Source of the DNA: Saccharina japonica
Taxonomy: Eukaryota; Sar; Phaeophyceae; Laminariales; Laminariaceae
Direction: 5' to 3'
NCBI GenBank assembly: GCA_008828725.1
Contig: MEHQ01002976.1
Span: 248,001-312,000, forward strand
Length of the DNA: 64,000 bases
In this document: one piece after another, positions 15,279 through 26,500 of the stretch
Position numbering within the stretch: the stretch's first letter is position 1
How the letters are laid out: each line of letters starts with the position of its first letter
Program-made: the position numbers and the translations under genes
The notes under the pieces: model-generated
What the model saw: the letters and a program-made list of their open reading frames with translations, nothing else
What the model was told of the DNA's origin: nothing
Databases searched by the model: none

Positions 15279-15449
15279 AGCACAGGACACCTAATAAGAA
15301 ACAGGAAATTTGGTCCAGGCTGGATTTCTTAATTGAGAGAGGGTGCTTTCTACACTGATTTCAAGATAACGACTCCCGAATTTCTTTTTTTACTCCACAA
15401 TATCAGCCTGGCTTTCTTATTAGCCTGTTTCTTATTACGTGTCGTGTAC
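15279..15449. repeat. CAGGACACC-ended MITE, copy 1
   Basis: The left end is CAGGACACCTAATAAGAAAC; the right end is CCTGTTTCTTATTA then CGTGTCGTGTA, a diverged inverted copy. The interior holds CAGGCTGGATTTCTTAATTG and its partner CAGCCTGGCTTTCTTATTAG. A family of about 170 bp has further copies at 17851, 61590 and 62263, and a diverged one at 54890. Best-preserved copies sit next to TA, so a non-autonomous Tc1/mariner-type element is my inference. Confidence 0.75.
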
Positions 15450-17848
15450 TACTACTGTACGTAGTCTGTATGGTATTTTTTCCAACTTACAGAACAACGT
15501 TTGCTTTTGGTCAACTTATATTGCAGTCCACGAAATCGCGGACACGCGGACACCCCCCAGCGGCTCAGCAGTCTTCTTGTAGTCGTACGTAGGGTTACAG
15601 CAGAGTGTTGCTACAGTAGTAAAATATGAATACTCTGTAGTGTTGGTACAGAGCAACCAACAAATATAAGCATGGTTGTTGCTTGGTCAGGTAATACGTC
15701 TGCAAAGCAACCACATATTTCACATTTTACGTATATCAATATTATTACTCGTAGCAGCTCTACGTACGTAGGCCTTGCATACATGTTTTTTTCGCTGCAC
15801 CAATGTTTGTAGAGTATCGGACACTAAACGCCATACAAATGGAGTGTACACAAGTATGGGTTTTAAAACGTCCATCATAACCCGGTACAAAAAATAGTAC
15901 AGGTTGTGTTTTAGTGTACAAATACGCCATATGGATTGTAGCATGTATATGTACCTGGTATGTGTGTACTACACTGCAAGCCTTACAAAACAAATAAGCA
16001 TGAGAACAAAACCCCCGACCAAGCACTGCTGCAGTAAGCAAATCAAACCTGAATTTCGTTGCTTACCAACACTCCTATTATATATATATATCAATACGGT
16101 TGTGGATACGCCACATGATCACTGGTCGCTGGTTTCGTCCCTTTCCCCTCCCCAATATATGCCTTCGTATTTATCATGCACAGAGTTCGAGCGTTCACAC
16201 ATTTGTCGTCGATGACAAGTCGATGATCACGTAAAATCCACACAAATGTCATACAGTACCCATTACGAGTAGTACGTCCATCGTTTTGGGCCATGTCGCG
16301 TTCTCGCTCTTTCACTGCACTCTTTCACTGCAACAACGGAAGACTCAGAAGAGCAGCAACTTACCTATAGTCGGAATTGTGCAACATATATGCACGCCAG
16401 CCAAGATTCGAAGCCCAGCTCAACCGCAGCAGGGTGGCAGTCAGTAGTGACACTCCATATATATATCCCTTTGACTGCAGGGGCACCTCCTTCCGCCCGC
16501 TTTGTACGGAGTTCTAAGTTATTTGATCGAGTTCGCGCCTATCTATGGAAAAAAAAAACCGCAGCAACAATATCTATCGATATGATAGCAGCCGTCATAA
16601 AGCCTCTTATATGCTACGAGTAATGAGGCTTCAGTGTAAGCCTCTTCTCAGAATCGCAGAGTACATGAATATACGAAACGGTTGTCGTAGCGATAGGTTA
16701 TTTAATGCCGTGTTGAAAAACAGAAACACCGTCTGTCTGTATCCACGCAAACTCAGCACAAAAACTCACAGCGTTTGCGACGCACACTGAATCCATTGCG
16801 ATGCGCCTGGGGTCGGAAGAACAGGAAACATATTATTACTAGGTACCTGCTCTCGCCAGTCTCGTGTCACGCCGTCCAGAGTTCGGCGAAGGGGCTCGAC
16901 TTGAGTGGCCTACGCTGACTGACCTCAGGCCTGTCTGGTGGGAGTAATGAACAACCAGGCAAGCAGGAGGAGACTCGCCTGCGGGCTCCTTTTTACCCAA
17001 TTTTGAATTTTGTTTCAAGAACACTCCGGCAACGCACTCGGTTGCTCGCGAAAAGATACCACTTGATTGAGCAAGCAGGTTTCGCAGAGACGCTAAGGTG
17101 TTGGTTGTGACCGGCTCGGCGCGTTGTATGCCGAACAGGTCCGTCGGCTGTCCTGTCTTGCTTGCCTCATGAAAAAAAACGATTTTTCAATATGCAGCGC
17201 AAGAAGAGGGGTTTCCATTCAAGAGTATACCATACACTTTTTTTAAGCGAGTTTTTTTTTTTTTTTTTTGTAACCGTCAATTTTGCTATGCGCAAGACAG
17301 CTACTGCTGCCATTCACCACAACATCGCACCGCAGCACTAGTTGCACAGCGCTACCTGCTGCTGCTGATGCGTTACTGGAGGTCGGTTTTAATACAGCAG
17401 ACCCGGTATCCCAGCACCGATCACAACAGGCGGCGACATAGGGTTCTGGTCAGGAGGTCGGCTTGGGGCGCCGGGCACAAAACCTCCGCAAGGTACTCGT
17501 ATTCACTCTCAGAAGTCAGAACGACCCCGCGAGGGGTGGGGTTGCCTAATGCAGTTATGAGGGGAGGGTTTCACCGTGCACACGGACGGAATAACCCTAA
17601 TTACTTCCAAGTCTTCTGTTAATAGTACTACTTTCTGTGCATATATCTATATTTAGATGGGACTACGAGTATTTGATACTTGGTACATAATTTATTGCAT
17701 AGACCACCAGTACCCAAAAGCGAGAACATCATATTAATAGCGACCGTGATAGCCTCGTGAATTTCAATGTTTTTCCTGGCGGCCCGTCGTGCACCAAGTG
17801 TCATCATCGTATACCAGGTACAGATCCCGGCACTCTATTCCGGTACGA
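15450..17848. other. Intergenic, no supported gene
   Basis: Contains a GC-richer island near 16840-17160 with short frames on both strands and a T homopolymer near 17250-17270. There is no domain, and no splice pattern links the frames. Confidence 0.45.
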
Positions 17849-17850
17849 GT

Positions 17851-18042
17851 ACAGTACAGGACACCTACTGATAAAAAAGCATTAAGAATGGTGGACTGAG
17901 ATTTGCAGGAAAACGAGAAATTCGGGAGCCTCTACTGAAGTTAGTGCAGAACGCACCCAGATTCTCGAATAACAAATAAAATGTATCCTGGACCGGGTTT
18001 CCTGTTTCTTACATATACTCGTGCGAGTATGTGTCCTGTACT
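17851..18042. repeat. CAGGACACC-ended MITE, copy 2
   Basis: Left end AGTACAGGACACCT; right end GTGTCCTGTACT at about 18031-18042. The interior has GAAATTCGGGAGCC and TTTCCTGTTTCTTA. It carries extra sequence near the right end (TACTCGTGCGAGTA) compared with the 62263 copy. Confidence 0.75.
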
Positions 18043-18193
18043 ACAGTACTTAATGTTCTATATACGAGCATTTTACCTGAGGTATACACCTGGTACAACA
18101 ATGCCAGCTGCCGAGAACAGTAGCTGTGAACTCAAACAGGCACATTACTGTATTATAGAATAGATAGTGGTTTCTCCTCCTACTGTAGCATAA

Positions 18194-18224
<31 letters not shown>

Positions 18225-19705
18225 GTACAGCAGTACACCAGGACCTGATACCCGGTTCATTTCGAAATGCTACACCGGAAGTACACCAGCCACACTTACG
18301 AGTCCGACCAACGGTTGGCGATGAAGCTGTTAATAGCAAGCCCAGTTATTAGTAATGTCTCACGCGGGGGGCGCGTCTTCCACGAGTCCTCGTACAACTA
18401 TCGGTTGCGCCACTTCGACCCGTGTATATGCGTACTATTGCATGTTATACACTAGGGCAGCAGGGCGGAGGAATGTTGCGTTGCCAATATACCCCATTTA
18501 CTCCGTTCTTTGTACAATCAATCGTACGTGAATAGGCTGTTGTGCTTGTTAATAGGAGGAGTCCACAGGGTCAATCAAGCCTCGCTACTAAAAAACAATG
18601 AATGCAAGCTTTGCCGTCGGACAACATGATGAGGGATTTCCGTTGAATCAGCTCAACTTTTGAGTCTGCTCCCGGCCATTTGGACACCGCGGTTCCGTAG
18701 GTAGCGTTTACGATCTTGCCTTTAGAAATGATCCATCAAGTAAGGTAGTCTTGAGACGCCTATGGGTGCTTCTCTCGCGCTACGTACGGGGTGGCGACAC
18801 CAGCCTTAGCTTGCTGTAGCGGGAAGCGGGATTTGTTGCCACTGCTTTATCCCGCAAGCACTATCTGAGAAGAACTGAATCGAAGACACGGACGGATTCG
18901 AATCGACTGTATGATCGTCAACGTGAAAACGATATACAGTCAGTTCTGCTGTATGTAGTACCTGGTACACGATGGTAGTACTATCACGGTCTTTGGGGTG
19001 CCAGTGTCATAACATATATACTGCGGATGGATGTGCTCCTCTTTCGTATATCTGGGTGTCCATGTAATGTTGGATGTGCAGACTCGAAATGCTTCTTGGA
19101 GTAGATTTCGCTGTAAGCATATTTTACTATTAATAATAGAGTAGAAAGAAATGTGTTGAATATTAATATCAGTACACACATTGTCGTACATACCAATTCA
19201 TACCTAGCCGAGTCTACATACTACATATATCACGTAGCAGTAGGGGTACATTATCCCCCCTTTTTAGGTCGTCACTTGATTATAGTATAGGATCTTTTTA
19301 CGCCACCCAAAATCGGAATATGAGAAAAGACACAAACAAGTGCAACACTCCCGCGTGCCCTATATTCGAAGCTATATCACGAATAATATTGTTTAATACT
19401 ACGCTCCTCGTACAATAATATTAATATTAATAATACATATATATGATACCTATACTCACTCGTAGAATATGAGTAAATATTAATATTATTCCGATGATAC
19501 TGGGATAAGGAGACAAGGAGTCTGTCCGGCCAGTCATAAAACATTCCGGTCAAAGTGTGGTCCTGTACTGCTGTACCCCGTTCGCCGGATGCCTCCGTAT
19601 AATATTGCAATTCTTGTCGCCGACGTATTGCGTGTGGAGACAAGGACGTCCACATGGACGGTATCTCAACCTTTTTCTTGACGGGGAACTTGATCTGCTA
19701 TTATT
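18043..19705. other. Intergenic, no supported gene
   Basis: CAG triplet runs at about 18194-18232. The remainder is AT- and GTAC-rich with short unsupported frames. Confidence 0.45.
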
Positions 19706-19743
19706 GATAATAACCAAGGCTTATCACGGTACTCGATAATCGA

Positions 19744-20130
19744 GACGGGACGGGACGGTACTGTTTTTACTTTTTTGGCGGGAAAAAAAATGAAGACGGG
19801 ACGGGACGGGACGGTAAAATGACGACCGAACAGGTTTTTGAGACGGGACGGGACGGGACGGTTGGTGTACAATTTCTCAACGGGACGGGACGGTAATTTC
19901 AACGGGGTAGATTTTCACGACGGGACGGGACGGTAAAATTCAACGGATTTTTTTTCCACGACGGGACGGGACGGTAAATATAATTTTTCACGACGGGACG
20001 GGACGGTAAATATTATTTTTCACGACGGGACGGGACGGTAAATATATTTTTTCACGACGGGACGGAACGGTAAATATTTTTCACAACGGGAAGTGACGGT
20101 CAAAAAAATAATTCACGACAGGACGGGAGG
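19744..20130 (+). repeat. Left subterminal GACGGGACGG array
   Basis: At least ten units built around ACGGGACGGGACGGTA separated by AT-rich spacers such as AATATTATTTTTCACG. Unit length is about 32-40 bp and shortens towards 20100, where units degrade (GGAACGG, GGAAGTGACGG). It lies just inside the left TIR of the hAT-like element. Confidence 0.9.
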
Positions 20131-20335
20131 GACGTACCATGGGACCGAGTTTTCCTGTCCCAAAGGTAGTTGTATACTATATACCAATTAATTGCAATCT
20201 ACTACACAACGTATAGAAGTAGTATAGTGGTAATGCGGCACTGGATCATCATTGGATCAAAACAGTTGTTGCTCCAGAGAAACAACGAAAAAAGAAACAC
20301 TCGTACGAATCGTACATTTTTTTAATTTATTTTTT

Positions 20336-20650
20336 CCATCCCATTTATTATCTTCGCACTTCCGTCTCTCCCTCCCTAGTGGTAACTCAGATCCGGGGTC
20401 ACAAAGTAGGCTCCTCTCCCTCCTCCCCCACTACGGTTCTTGCCTTGATTTTTATCGCGCAAAGGGTTCAGCCTTCCCAACGCTCGTCGATTTTCATCGA
20501 ATTTTGCCAACTCACGCTCTCGCGCTTTCTGCTAGTCAATATATTTTTTGCGAGAAAAAGTGCCTATGAGCATGCATTCGGCGGGGCTCGAACTACCTTT
20601 CTTGACGCTAACAGGCTTCGTAGTTACCTGCTAGCCCACCGGGGCTTAGA
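20336..20650 (-). repeat. SINE family 1, copy 3, nested in the hAT-like element
   Basis: On the minus strand, the head AAGCCCCGGTGGGCTAGCAG and B-box region AGTTCGAGCCCCGCC are followed by the family body in the usual order, ending at AATGGGATGG near 20336. The TTTTTTTAATTTATTTTTT on the plus strand at about 20316-20335 corresponds to the tail. The head has diverged more than that of the 21278 copy. Confidence 0.8.
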
Positions 20651-20956
20651 TTCGGTGATAGTACGTGAATAGAAATTAATCTTGAAATTCGTACGTATCC
20701 CCATATAATAAGATTTGGCGGGAAATTCGTATCCCCATAACAAAATAAAAAAAAACATTTTATTTCATATTCTGATATTTTAATGTTTCATATTCCGGAA
20801 TTTTCGTATTTCGTTATTTCGTAAATTCGTATAACTTTAATTTAATTTTAATGTACATACCAATGTGAAAAAACAAATTTTGTAAATTCGTAGATTCTTG
20901 GTGGGAATGATGGGAAGAGACAACGGGCAGGTGTGAATCTTGGCGGGAGAGACAAG

Positions 20957-21237
20957 TTTTGTCGGCGGGACGGGACGGTAAAGACAAGGGTGCATGACGG
21001 GACGGGACGGTAAATTACATTATCTCGACGGGACGGGACGGTAATTTTCAACGGGAGCTATTTTCTTGACGGGACGGGACGGTAAAGTTCAACGGGGCAG
21101 ATTTCGATGACGGGACGGGACGGTAAAGTTCAACGGTTGGAGATTTGTCGGCGGGACGGGATTTGACGGGACGACGGGAACAGTTTAACGACGGTTTAAC
21201 CGTCCCGTCCCGCCGTTACCGTCGTTACCGTCCCGCC
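20957..21237. repeat. Right subterminal GACGGGACGG array
   Basis: About seven plus-oriented ACGGGACGGGACGGTAA units up to about 21185, then an inverted block (CCGTCCCGTCCCGCCG and CCGTCCCGCC) at about 21198-21237 next to the right TIR. The outermost block of each end therefore faces inward. Confidence 0.85.
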
Positions 21238-21277
21238 AAAATACCGTGATAAGCCTTGATAATAACAACAATGCAAT

Positions 21278-21619
21278 GCCGGTCGCCCCGGTGGTCTAAC
21301 TGGTAGCCACGAAGCTTGTAGGGCCGGATGTCGAGATGTCGAGGGTTCGATTCTCCCCCATGGAGGTTTTTATTCTCAAATGACACCGACTGTCGAGAGC
21401 GCATATTATAGCGTGGGTAAGCAAAATTCGACGAAAGTTGACGAGGAAAGAAAGTGCTGAAATCTTCTCGCGATAAAAATGCAAGGCAAGAACCGTAGTG
21501 GGGGAGGAGGGAGAGGAGCCTACTTTGTGACCCCGGATCTGAGTTACGACTAGGGAGGGAGAAAGACGGAAGTGCGGAGATAATGAATGGGACGGACAAA
21601 AAAAAAAAAAAAAAAAAAA
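21278..21619 (+). repeat. SINE family 1, copy 4, with poly(A) and target duplication
   Basis: The best copy. It begins GCCGGTCGCCCCGGTGGTCT and has B box GGGTTCGATTCTCC, the full body and a terminal poly(A) of about 20. Direct repeats AATGCAAT flank it at 21270-21277 and 21618-21625 (the right one shares two bases with the poly(A)). This defines the true 5' end of the family and shows insertion by target-primed reverse transcription. It landed 20 bp right of the hAT-like element. Confidence 0.9.
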
Positions 21620-21625
21620 TGCAAT

Positions 21626-22332
21626 AGCGAGGCCAACCCACCAGCAAAGAAGCGCGAGGGTGTCCGGCGTATCGGTTACACACAACTCTCGTACTTGGTC
21701 GGCCGTAGTTGGGGGCATACGGCTCTGTTCTCTTGTTCATCGGATGGTCCATACAGCGATGCTGCTGTAGTGTTCCATATCGTTCTAAAACGAAAAAACG
21801 CGACCGGGGGCGCACGGGAACCCGAGCCCTCAATTCGTCAGTTACCCTTGAAGAGCCGATAAAATACTCAACTCACGAGTTATTTTCCCGGTAGTATGTA
21901 CGTACGTAGTGGTTTGGGGCGGCCTGGCGGTGTTACTTTGATACTGCTGTTCGTACATGAACAAAGAATATGCGCTAAAACAGCGAGCATGAACTTGCTG
22001 CGTACGCAGTCGTCGTATTAATAGTACTTGTTTCTGTAACACATACCCAAGGAATATACTATAATTTACGTACGAAAAACACATATATACATATCGTATG
22101 TACCAGACAGGCACATGTGCAGTTTGTATATATTTTGATGACATTCCTAGCGGGCGATCCTCCCCTCACCCCATTTTACGGTGCACGCCTTCATTTCCGT
22201 TGTTGGAATACTTCCTCATTTTGTTTCCCGCGTCCACTCGCGTCTAATTGCGCGCAGACAAGCTAATACTACTGTTGACTCTTCCTGCAGTCATATTTTG
22301 CACAAGAAAAAGCAAACAAGGGGATGGGGGGG
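21626..22332. other. Intergenic, no supported gene
   Basis: No exon, RNA gene or repeat that I recognise, apart from a G homopolymer near 22327-22339. Confidence 0.45.
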
Positions 22333-22405
22333 GGGGGGGTCGAACTCGCGAAACCTACCGTTGGTAGTTACGAGGTTAAATAAACCATCGGACCACAAGG
22401 GGTGT
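22333..22405 (-). repeat. tRNA-like sequence (pseudo-tRNA or SINE head)
   Basis: On the minus strand, TGTGGTCCGATGGTTTA resembles an A box and GAGTTCGACCCC a B box, about 45 bp apart, with a plausible anticodon-arm region between. The acceptor stem does not pair convincingly and no SINE body follows, so it is a tRNA relic at best. Confidence 0.35.
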
Positions 22406-22742
22406 GCCCATCTGTGAGTGGTAACGTTTGAAGCTATTAGTTGCACTACCGTTGGACGCCCGGGCAACCCCTTGCCAATCTGCATCAACTGTGCCGCGAA
22501 CGGAGCGTGATTATATTTGCCAAAGCCCCCACGGTAGCTTGTGAGCGCTTGTGTTGAGCGGTAAGAGCCTGTTGTGGGTCGCCCCGTGAACGAATATGCA
22601 GCAAGGCACGGGCTAGTCCCGCGTAGCACGACAGAGTTGGAAACACATTTAGCTCTAATTCATAGCTTGTGGTAAAGAGATCAACCATTGAGTTTGGCAC
22701 CTGGTATAGTGGATCCAGCCATAAGACTGAAAATCTTAACAC

Positions 22743-23055
22743 GGCCATAACTTCCTCAATTATTTATATTTTATATAATGTCGAGCATTTTTGTGATGCC
22801 CTCGACAAATACCACAAGAGTTGTTCAGGGCTTATTTCGATTGGACCTGTTCGAACTCCAAGTGTTCGTTGTTGATTATTCGTGAGAATTGACAAAATTA
22901 TCACTTGATTCTATAAGGGAAAGCCCAAAATGCGAAGATCGACTCAAATTGAAATGGCGTCTGAACAATTATGGTAGAGTTTGTCCAGGGCACCACCAAA
23001 ATGTCTCACATAGACCAAGGTATCAAGAAATGACGAAGTTATGACGATTCGGGTA
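22743..23055. repeat. Long imperfect inverted repeat (old palindromic element)
   Basis: The left arm has CATAACTTCCTCAATTATT and CATTTTTGTGATGCCCTCGA followed by TTGTTCAGGGC. The right arm, read on the minus strand from 23045, has CATAACTTCGTCATTTCTTG, CATTTTGGTGGTGCCCTGGA and TTGTTCAGACGC at the same spacing. The centre is near 22895. It is about 310 bp and looks like a degenerate MITE. The flanking 23056-23340 has a related AT-rich texture. Confidence 0.65.
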
Positions 23056-23560
23056 AAACAAAAAAATTAAGTGTGTTTTATGTGGGATGTGGATCAAAAA
23101 TAAATAAATGCGCACAGTGATTTTTTGCGCGGTGGCACCACCTTGTCCGGGGTTGAAAACGTCCCAATAAAATAGGCCTGGTGTGTAGCTTTCCGAACCT
23201 GTCCTTATTTTCTGTGGACTCGCTGTAGTTATCGAGATTTTGTCATTTTTGTCTCGTGTAGTGCCCCCTGGAGCAATAAGCAAACATTTACCACGAACGC
23301 AATACTTGGAGTCCACACGTATATATCGGCTCATTCGAACGGCCTTGTGAAGGGCTTTCACACGCATACTTCAGATCAACTCAATTCGGTGGTGCGCCCG
23401 AATTATTGATCCAAAGGCCCGATTTCAGGCTTGCTGTTGGATCCACCATACCGGCGACCCTCTTGCTCATTGAAGCGTCATTGTGTTGGACTCCCAAGTA
23501 GACTGAATTTTGTTTTTGTCTCCCTGCTCCTTTCCCTCGTTGCTCTGCGTGTTTGCACAG

Positions 23561-26500
23561 AGGTATCTCAGCGTGATGCCACGACGTTCTGAGCAGTACC
23601 CAGTTGCTGGGCGCTTGGGTGGCCCGGGGCGCTCCTTGCAAGCAGATTGCACAGGAGAATTCTTCGTGTCGTCCACGCTCTTCGACGGCGGTGCAGGGTG
23701 CTACGCTTTGGTCCAGGAATCGTTGTACGCGACCGCAGACGGCAGGAGAATTGTCGCCCAGGCTCCGTTGACGTCGGACACCGATTCTGAGGTGAGGCCC
23801 GAGCCTGCGTGCGTGCGTGCGTCTCGAGGATTTCTTGAGAGCGAGGGCAGGGGCGGTTACTCGATGGCGCCATGTGGCAACATTGTTCTTAGGCCGTTCG
23901 ATCATATCTCATATTTAGCGTTCGTATGATAGTTTTGGTGTGTGTTCATCGATGACCAAAATATCACACACGTACAAGCTTCCGCCTGTTCGCGGTTGGG
24001 GACGAGCCAGTGCTCGGCAAACCCCAACGGAACGCCCCGCACAGAGAACGTGGACCCCTGCCTGCAAAGACTGTTTCTAAAAAAGGCTTAGAACCAGGTG
24101 CCGGTAGTGGTACTCATCAAGTCCGATGCTTTGATACAGGCCAACTATTATTGCGGGTCTCCCCAAGTACTCGCGCACTTTCTTGTCCCTGCATCTCTAT
24201 GCCAAGATCAGAGGTGGACCACGTTTTCAAAAGCGTCCCTGTCGCCACCACCACCGTTGCCGTGTAGCCCCAAGTTCCATTCCGTCATTTAGCTCCCATC
24301 ACACGGTGTCACCGGTAGGGCCTGGGTGGTTGTAGGCTACGAGCTGGTTCAGGCATTTCGCCCCAATTTTCCCAATTTCTTTCAGCCACGAATGCCGCAT
24401 GCAATAGCAGCTCAAATCACACATATGTGGTGTCGGACTGCCCGCCATAAACAGTGGAAGAAAGTGATATCTCCAGTGTTTTTTTGCAAAGACTTCGCAC
24501 TGGCGCTACCGCCGAAAATGTGTCCCGACCAATCACAGGCCTTCAAACAGGTCAATAAGAGTAAGGCGTTTACGAAAAAATATCCCCCCACCCAATATTT
24601 GGTTCTAAACTAGCCGAGTCCAGGTGGTCCAAGGCATGATTATACCAAGTTTCACGCAAATATTCGAATAAGTGAATGCGTAGGGCCAATCTTAAGTCAC
24701 ACTTACCGCCCGTATTTTTTGTTTTGTTTTTCCCGCCGAACTTGAGATCTCTTAAGATCCCCCCCCCCCCCCCCAAACAAAACATAAACGAAATATCTGG
24801 TGGGAAAAATACAAACTCATCAGATAACGGCTCGGCAGGGGCTTATAGAACATCTGTGCCAAAGTTCAGTGTACAACTCCCAAACACGGAGTTGACATTG
24901 GAGTCTTACGGCATTTTGAGGCGGTGAGAACTGAACCAGCCTGTGGGCACAACCGATATGAGTACGAGTACGGGATTTATGTTCGGCACACATTCCAGCT
25001 AACTCAAAATGTGTATCACCCATCCCCGCTGTTACTGCCCGGCTATCCTCTGCTTCCTGCCCTGCCGCCTCTCCCCTTCTGTCGTGTTGACGTGCATGGT
25101 ACCTGCCGCCAAAGATGGTCTGGGTTGCGGGCGAAGTGACCAACAACGCCCTGTACACTAACGGAACGGCGGTTATCGACCCCGACTGCCACTCTAAAGA
25201 ATACATCAGCAGCGGTGTTCTGCCGGCGGACGTCAACGCGTGGTTATGTGAGTACGATGTCCGTTTTGTTTGTTTGCCTTGATGCCTAAAGCTTTTGGAA
25301 ATGCCCCGGGGGTTTGGTCGTGACAGACGACTGCAGTAAGCGAAACCCAGCTGTGGCAATTCCAAGTTGCCATGGCAATTCCGTGGTAATTCCATTGTAA
25401 GCCATGACAATGCCATGGCACTGGCAAGCGCTGCGATGGCATTGCCATGGTGTATGCATGGTGTCGCGTTGGGGGGCCATGGTGTTACCATGGGCCACCA
25501 TGGCATCGCCATGACAGCCCATGGCGTTGCCATTGCAGGCGATGCCATTGCCATGACCCTGACATGACATGGCATGGCATTTGCACGACAGTCCATGGCA
25601 ATGCCATGGGTTGCCATGGAATAGCCATGGGTCACCATGTCATGGCAATGCCATGGTTGCTCATGGCAATCATGCAATGCCATGGTTGCTAATGGCAATC
25701 ATGCAATGCCATGACATGTTCATGGCTTGCCATGAAAAAACAAAGCAATGTAGACAGTGCATTCAATCATGCCGGTGTCATGATGTATGCCGCGGCAAGT
25801 GCCATGGCCTCGTCACAACATTGTCATGGCGTGTTGCCATGCCGTTTCGCGAAAGCAATATGAATGCCATGGGCCGCCATTTGCCATGCCATCCCATGAC
25901 GTGCCATGGCCATGCCATGGAGGCCCGTGGCGATGCCGTGGCAACGCAATGTCGTGCCATGAGAAAGGCAAATACTGTAGATCCGCGCCCAATTGGCACG
26001 GTGCCACGTCTTTGCAGATTCGGACATAACACAGCATGGAACGTGGCTGCCTCTCTGCTTTCACCTTAGGGTGCACGGCACGGGATACGCCGCAAAAAAT
26101 GGACACACCAGCGTATAGCAGACAATAAATCCTCTGGCATTATTCTGCCGAGACATTCCTAGTGGCAATTGAGGGAGAGCGCAATTCGATGAACCGTGCA
26201 GCAGCAACTTTGGAACACCCCCTATATTCAAAATTCGTTGGTATTTCCGCCTATAGTCGCTTGTGGCCGCAGAGACGTGCCCCCATGGCACGGATGCCAC
26301 ACGTTTTGTGTAAAATCACGTTTATGACATTTTATCGTTTCTTGCTGACATCGCAGTTCATTTTCCCGTTGCCATTGCTTTCCTACCGCAGGTGACTTGG
26401 ATGGGACTGGAACGTCCTACACCGAGGTCACCGCGGACATGTTCTCAGCTGCCTGCGGATGCCCCGAGGATTCGGTTATACCCACCGCACCTGCATCCCC

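Larger units (their letters stand above)
19715..21258. mobile_element. hAT-like non-autonomous transposon with GACGGGACGG arrays
   Basis: Seen: a 17-bp perfect terminal inverted repeat, CAAGGCTTATCACGGTA at 19715-19731, and its complement at 21242-21258. Perfect 8-bp direct repeats ATAATAAC flank it at 19707-19714 and 21259-21266. The 1,544-bp interior has no transposase frame. It holds arrays of ACGGGACGGGACGG blocks towards both ends and an antiparallel SINE in the middle. Established: hAT elements make 8-bp target duplications, have short TIRs of CARNG type, and carry clustered subterminal transposase-binding repeats. The assignment to hAT is inference from these three matches. The SINE at 20336-20650 is a passenger insertion. 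Confidence 0.85.

Noticed and set aside
24820..25698. 292-codon minus-strand Met/His-rich frame
   Set aside because: It runs across the CCATGG lattice and is antisense to a gene A exon; composition comes from the repeat.
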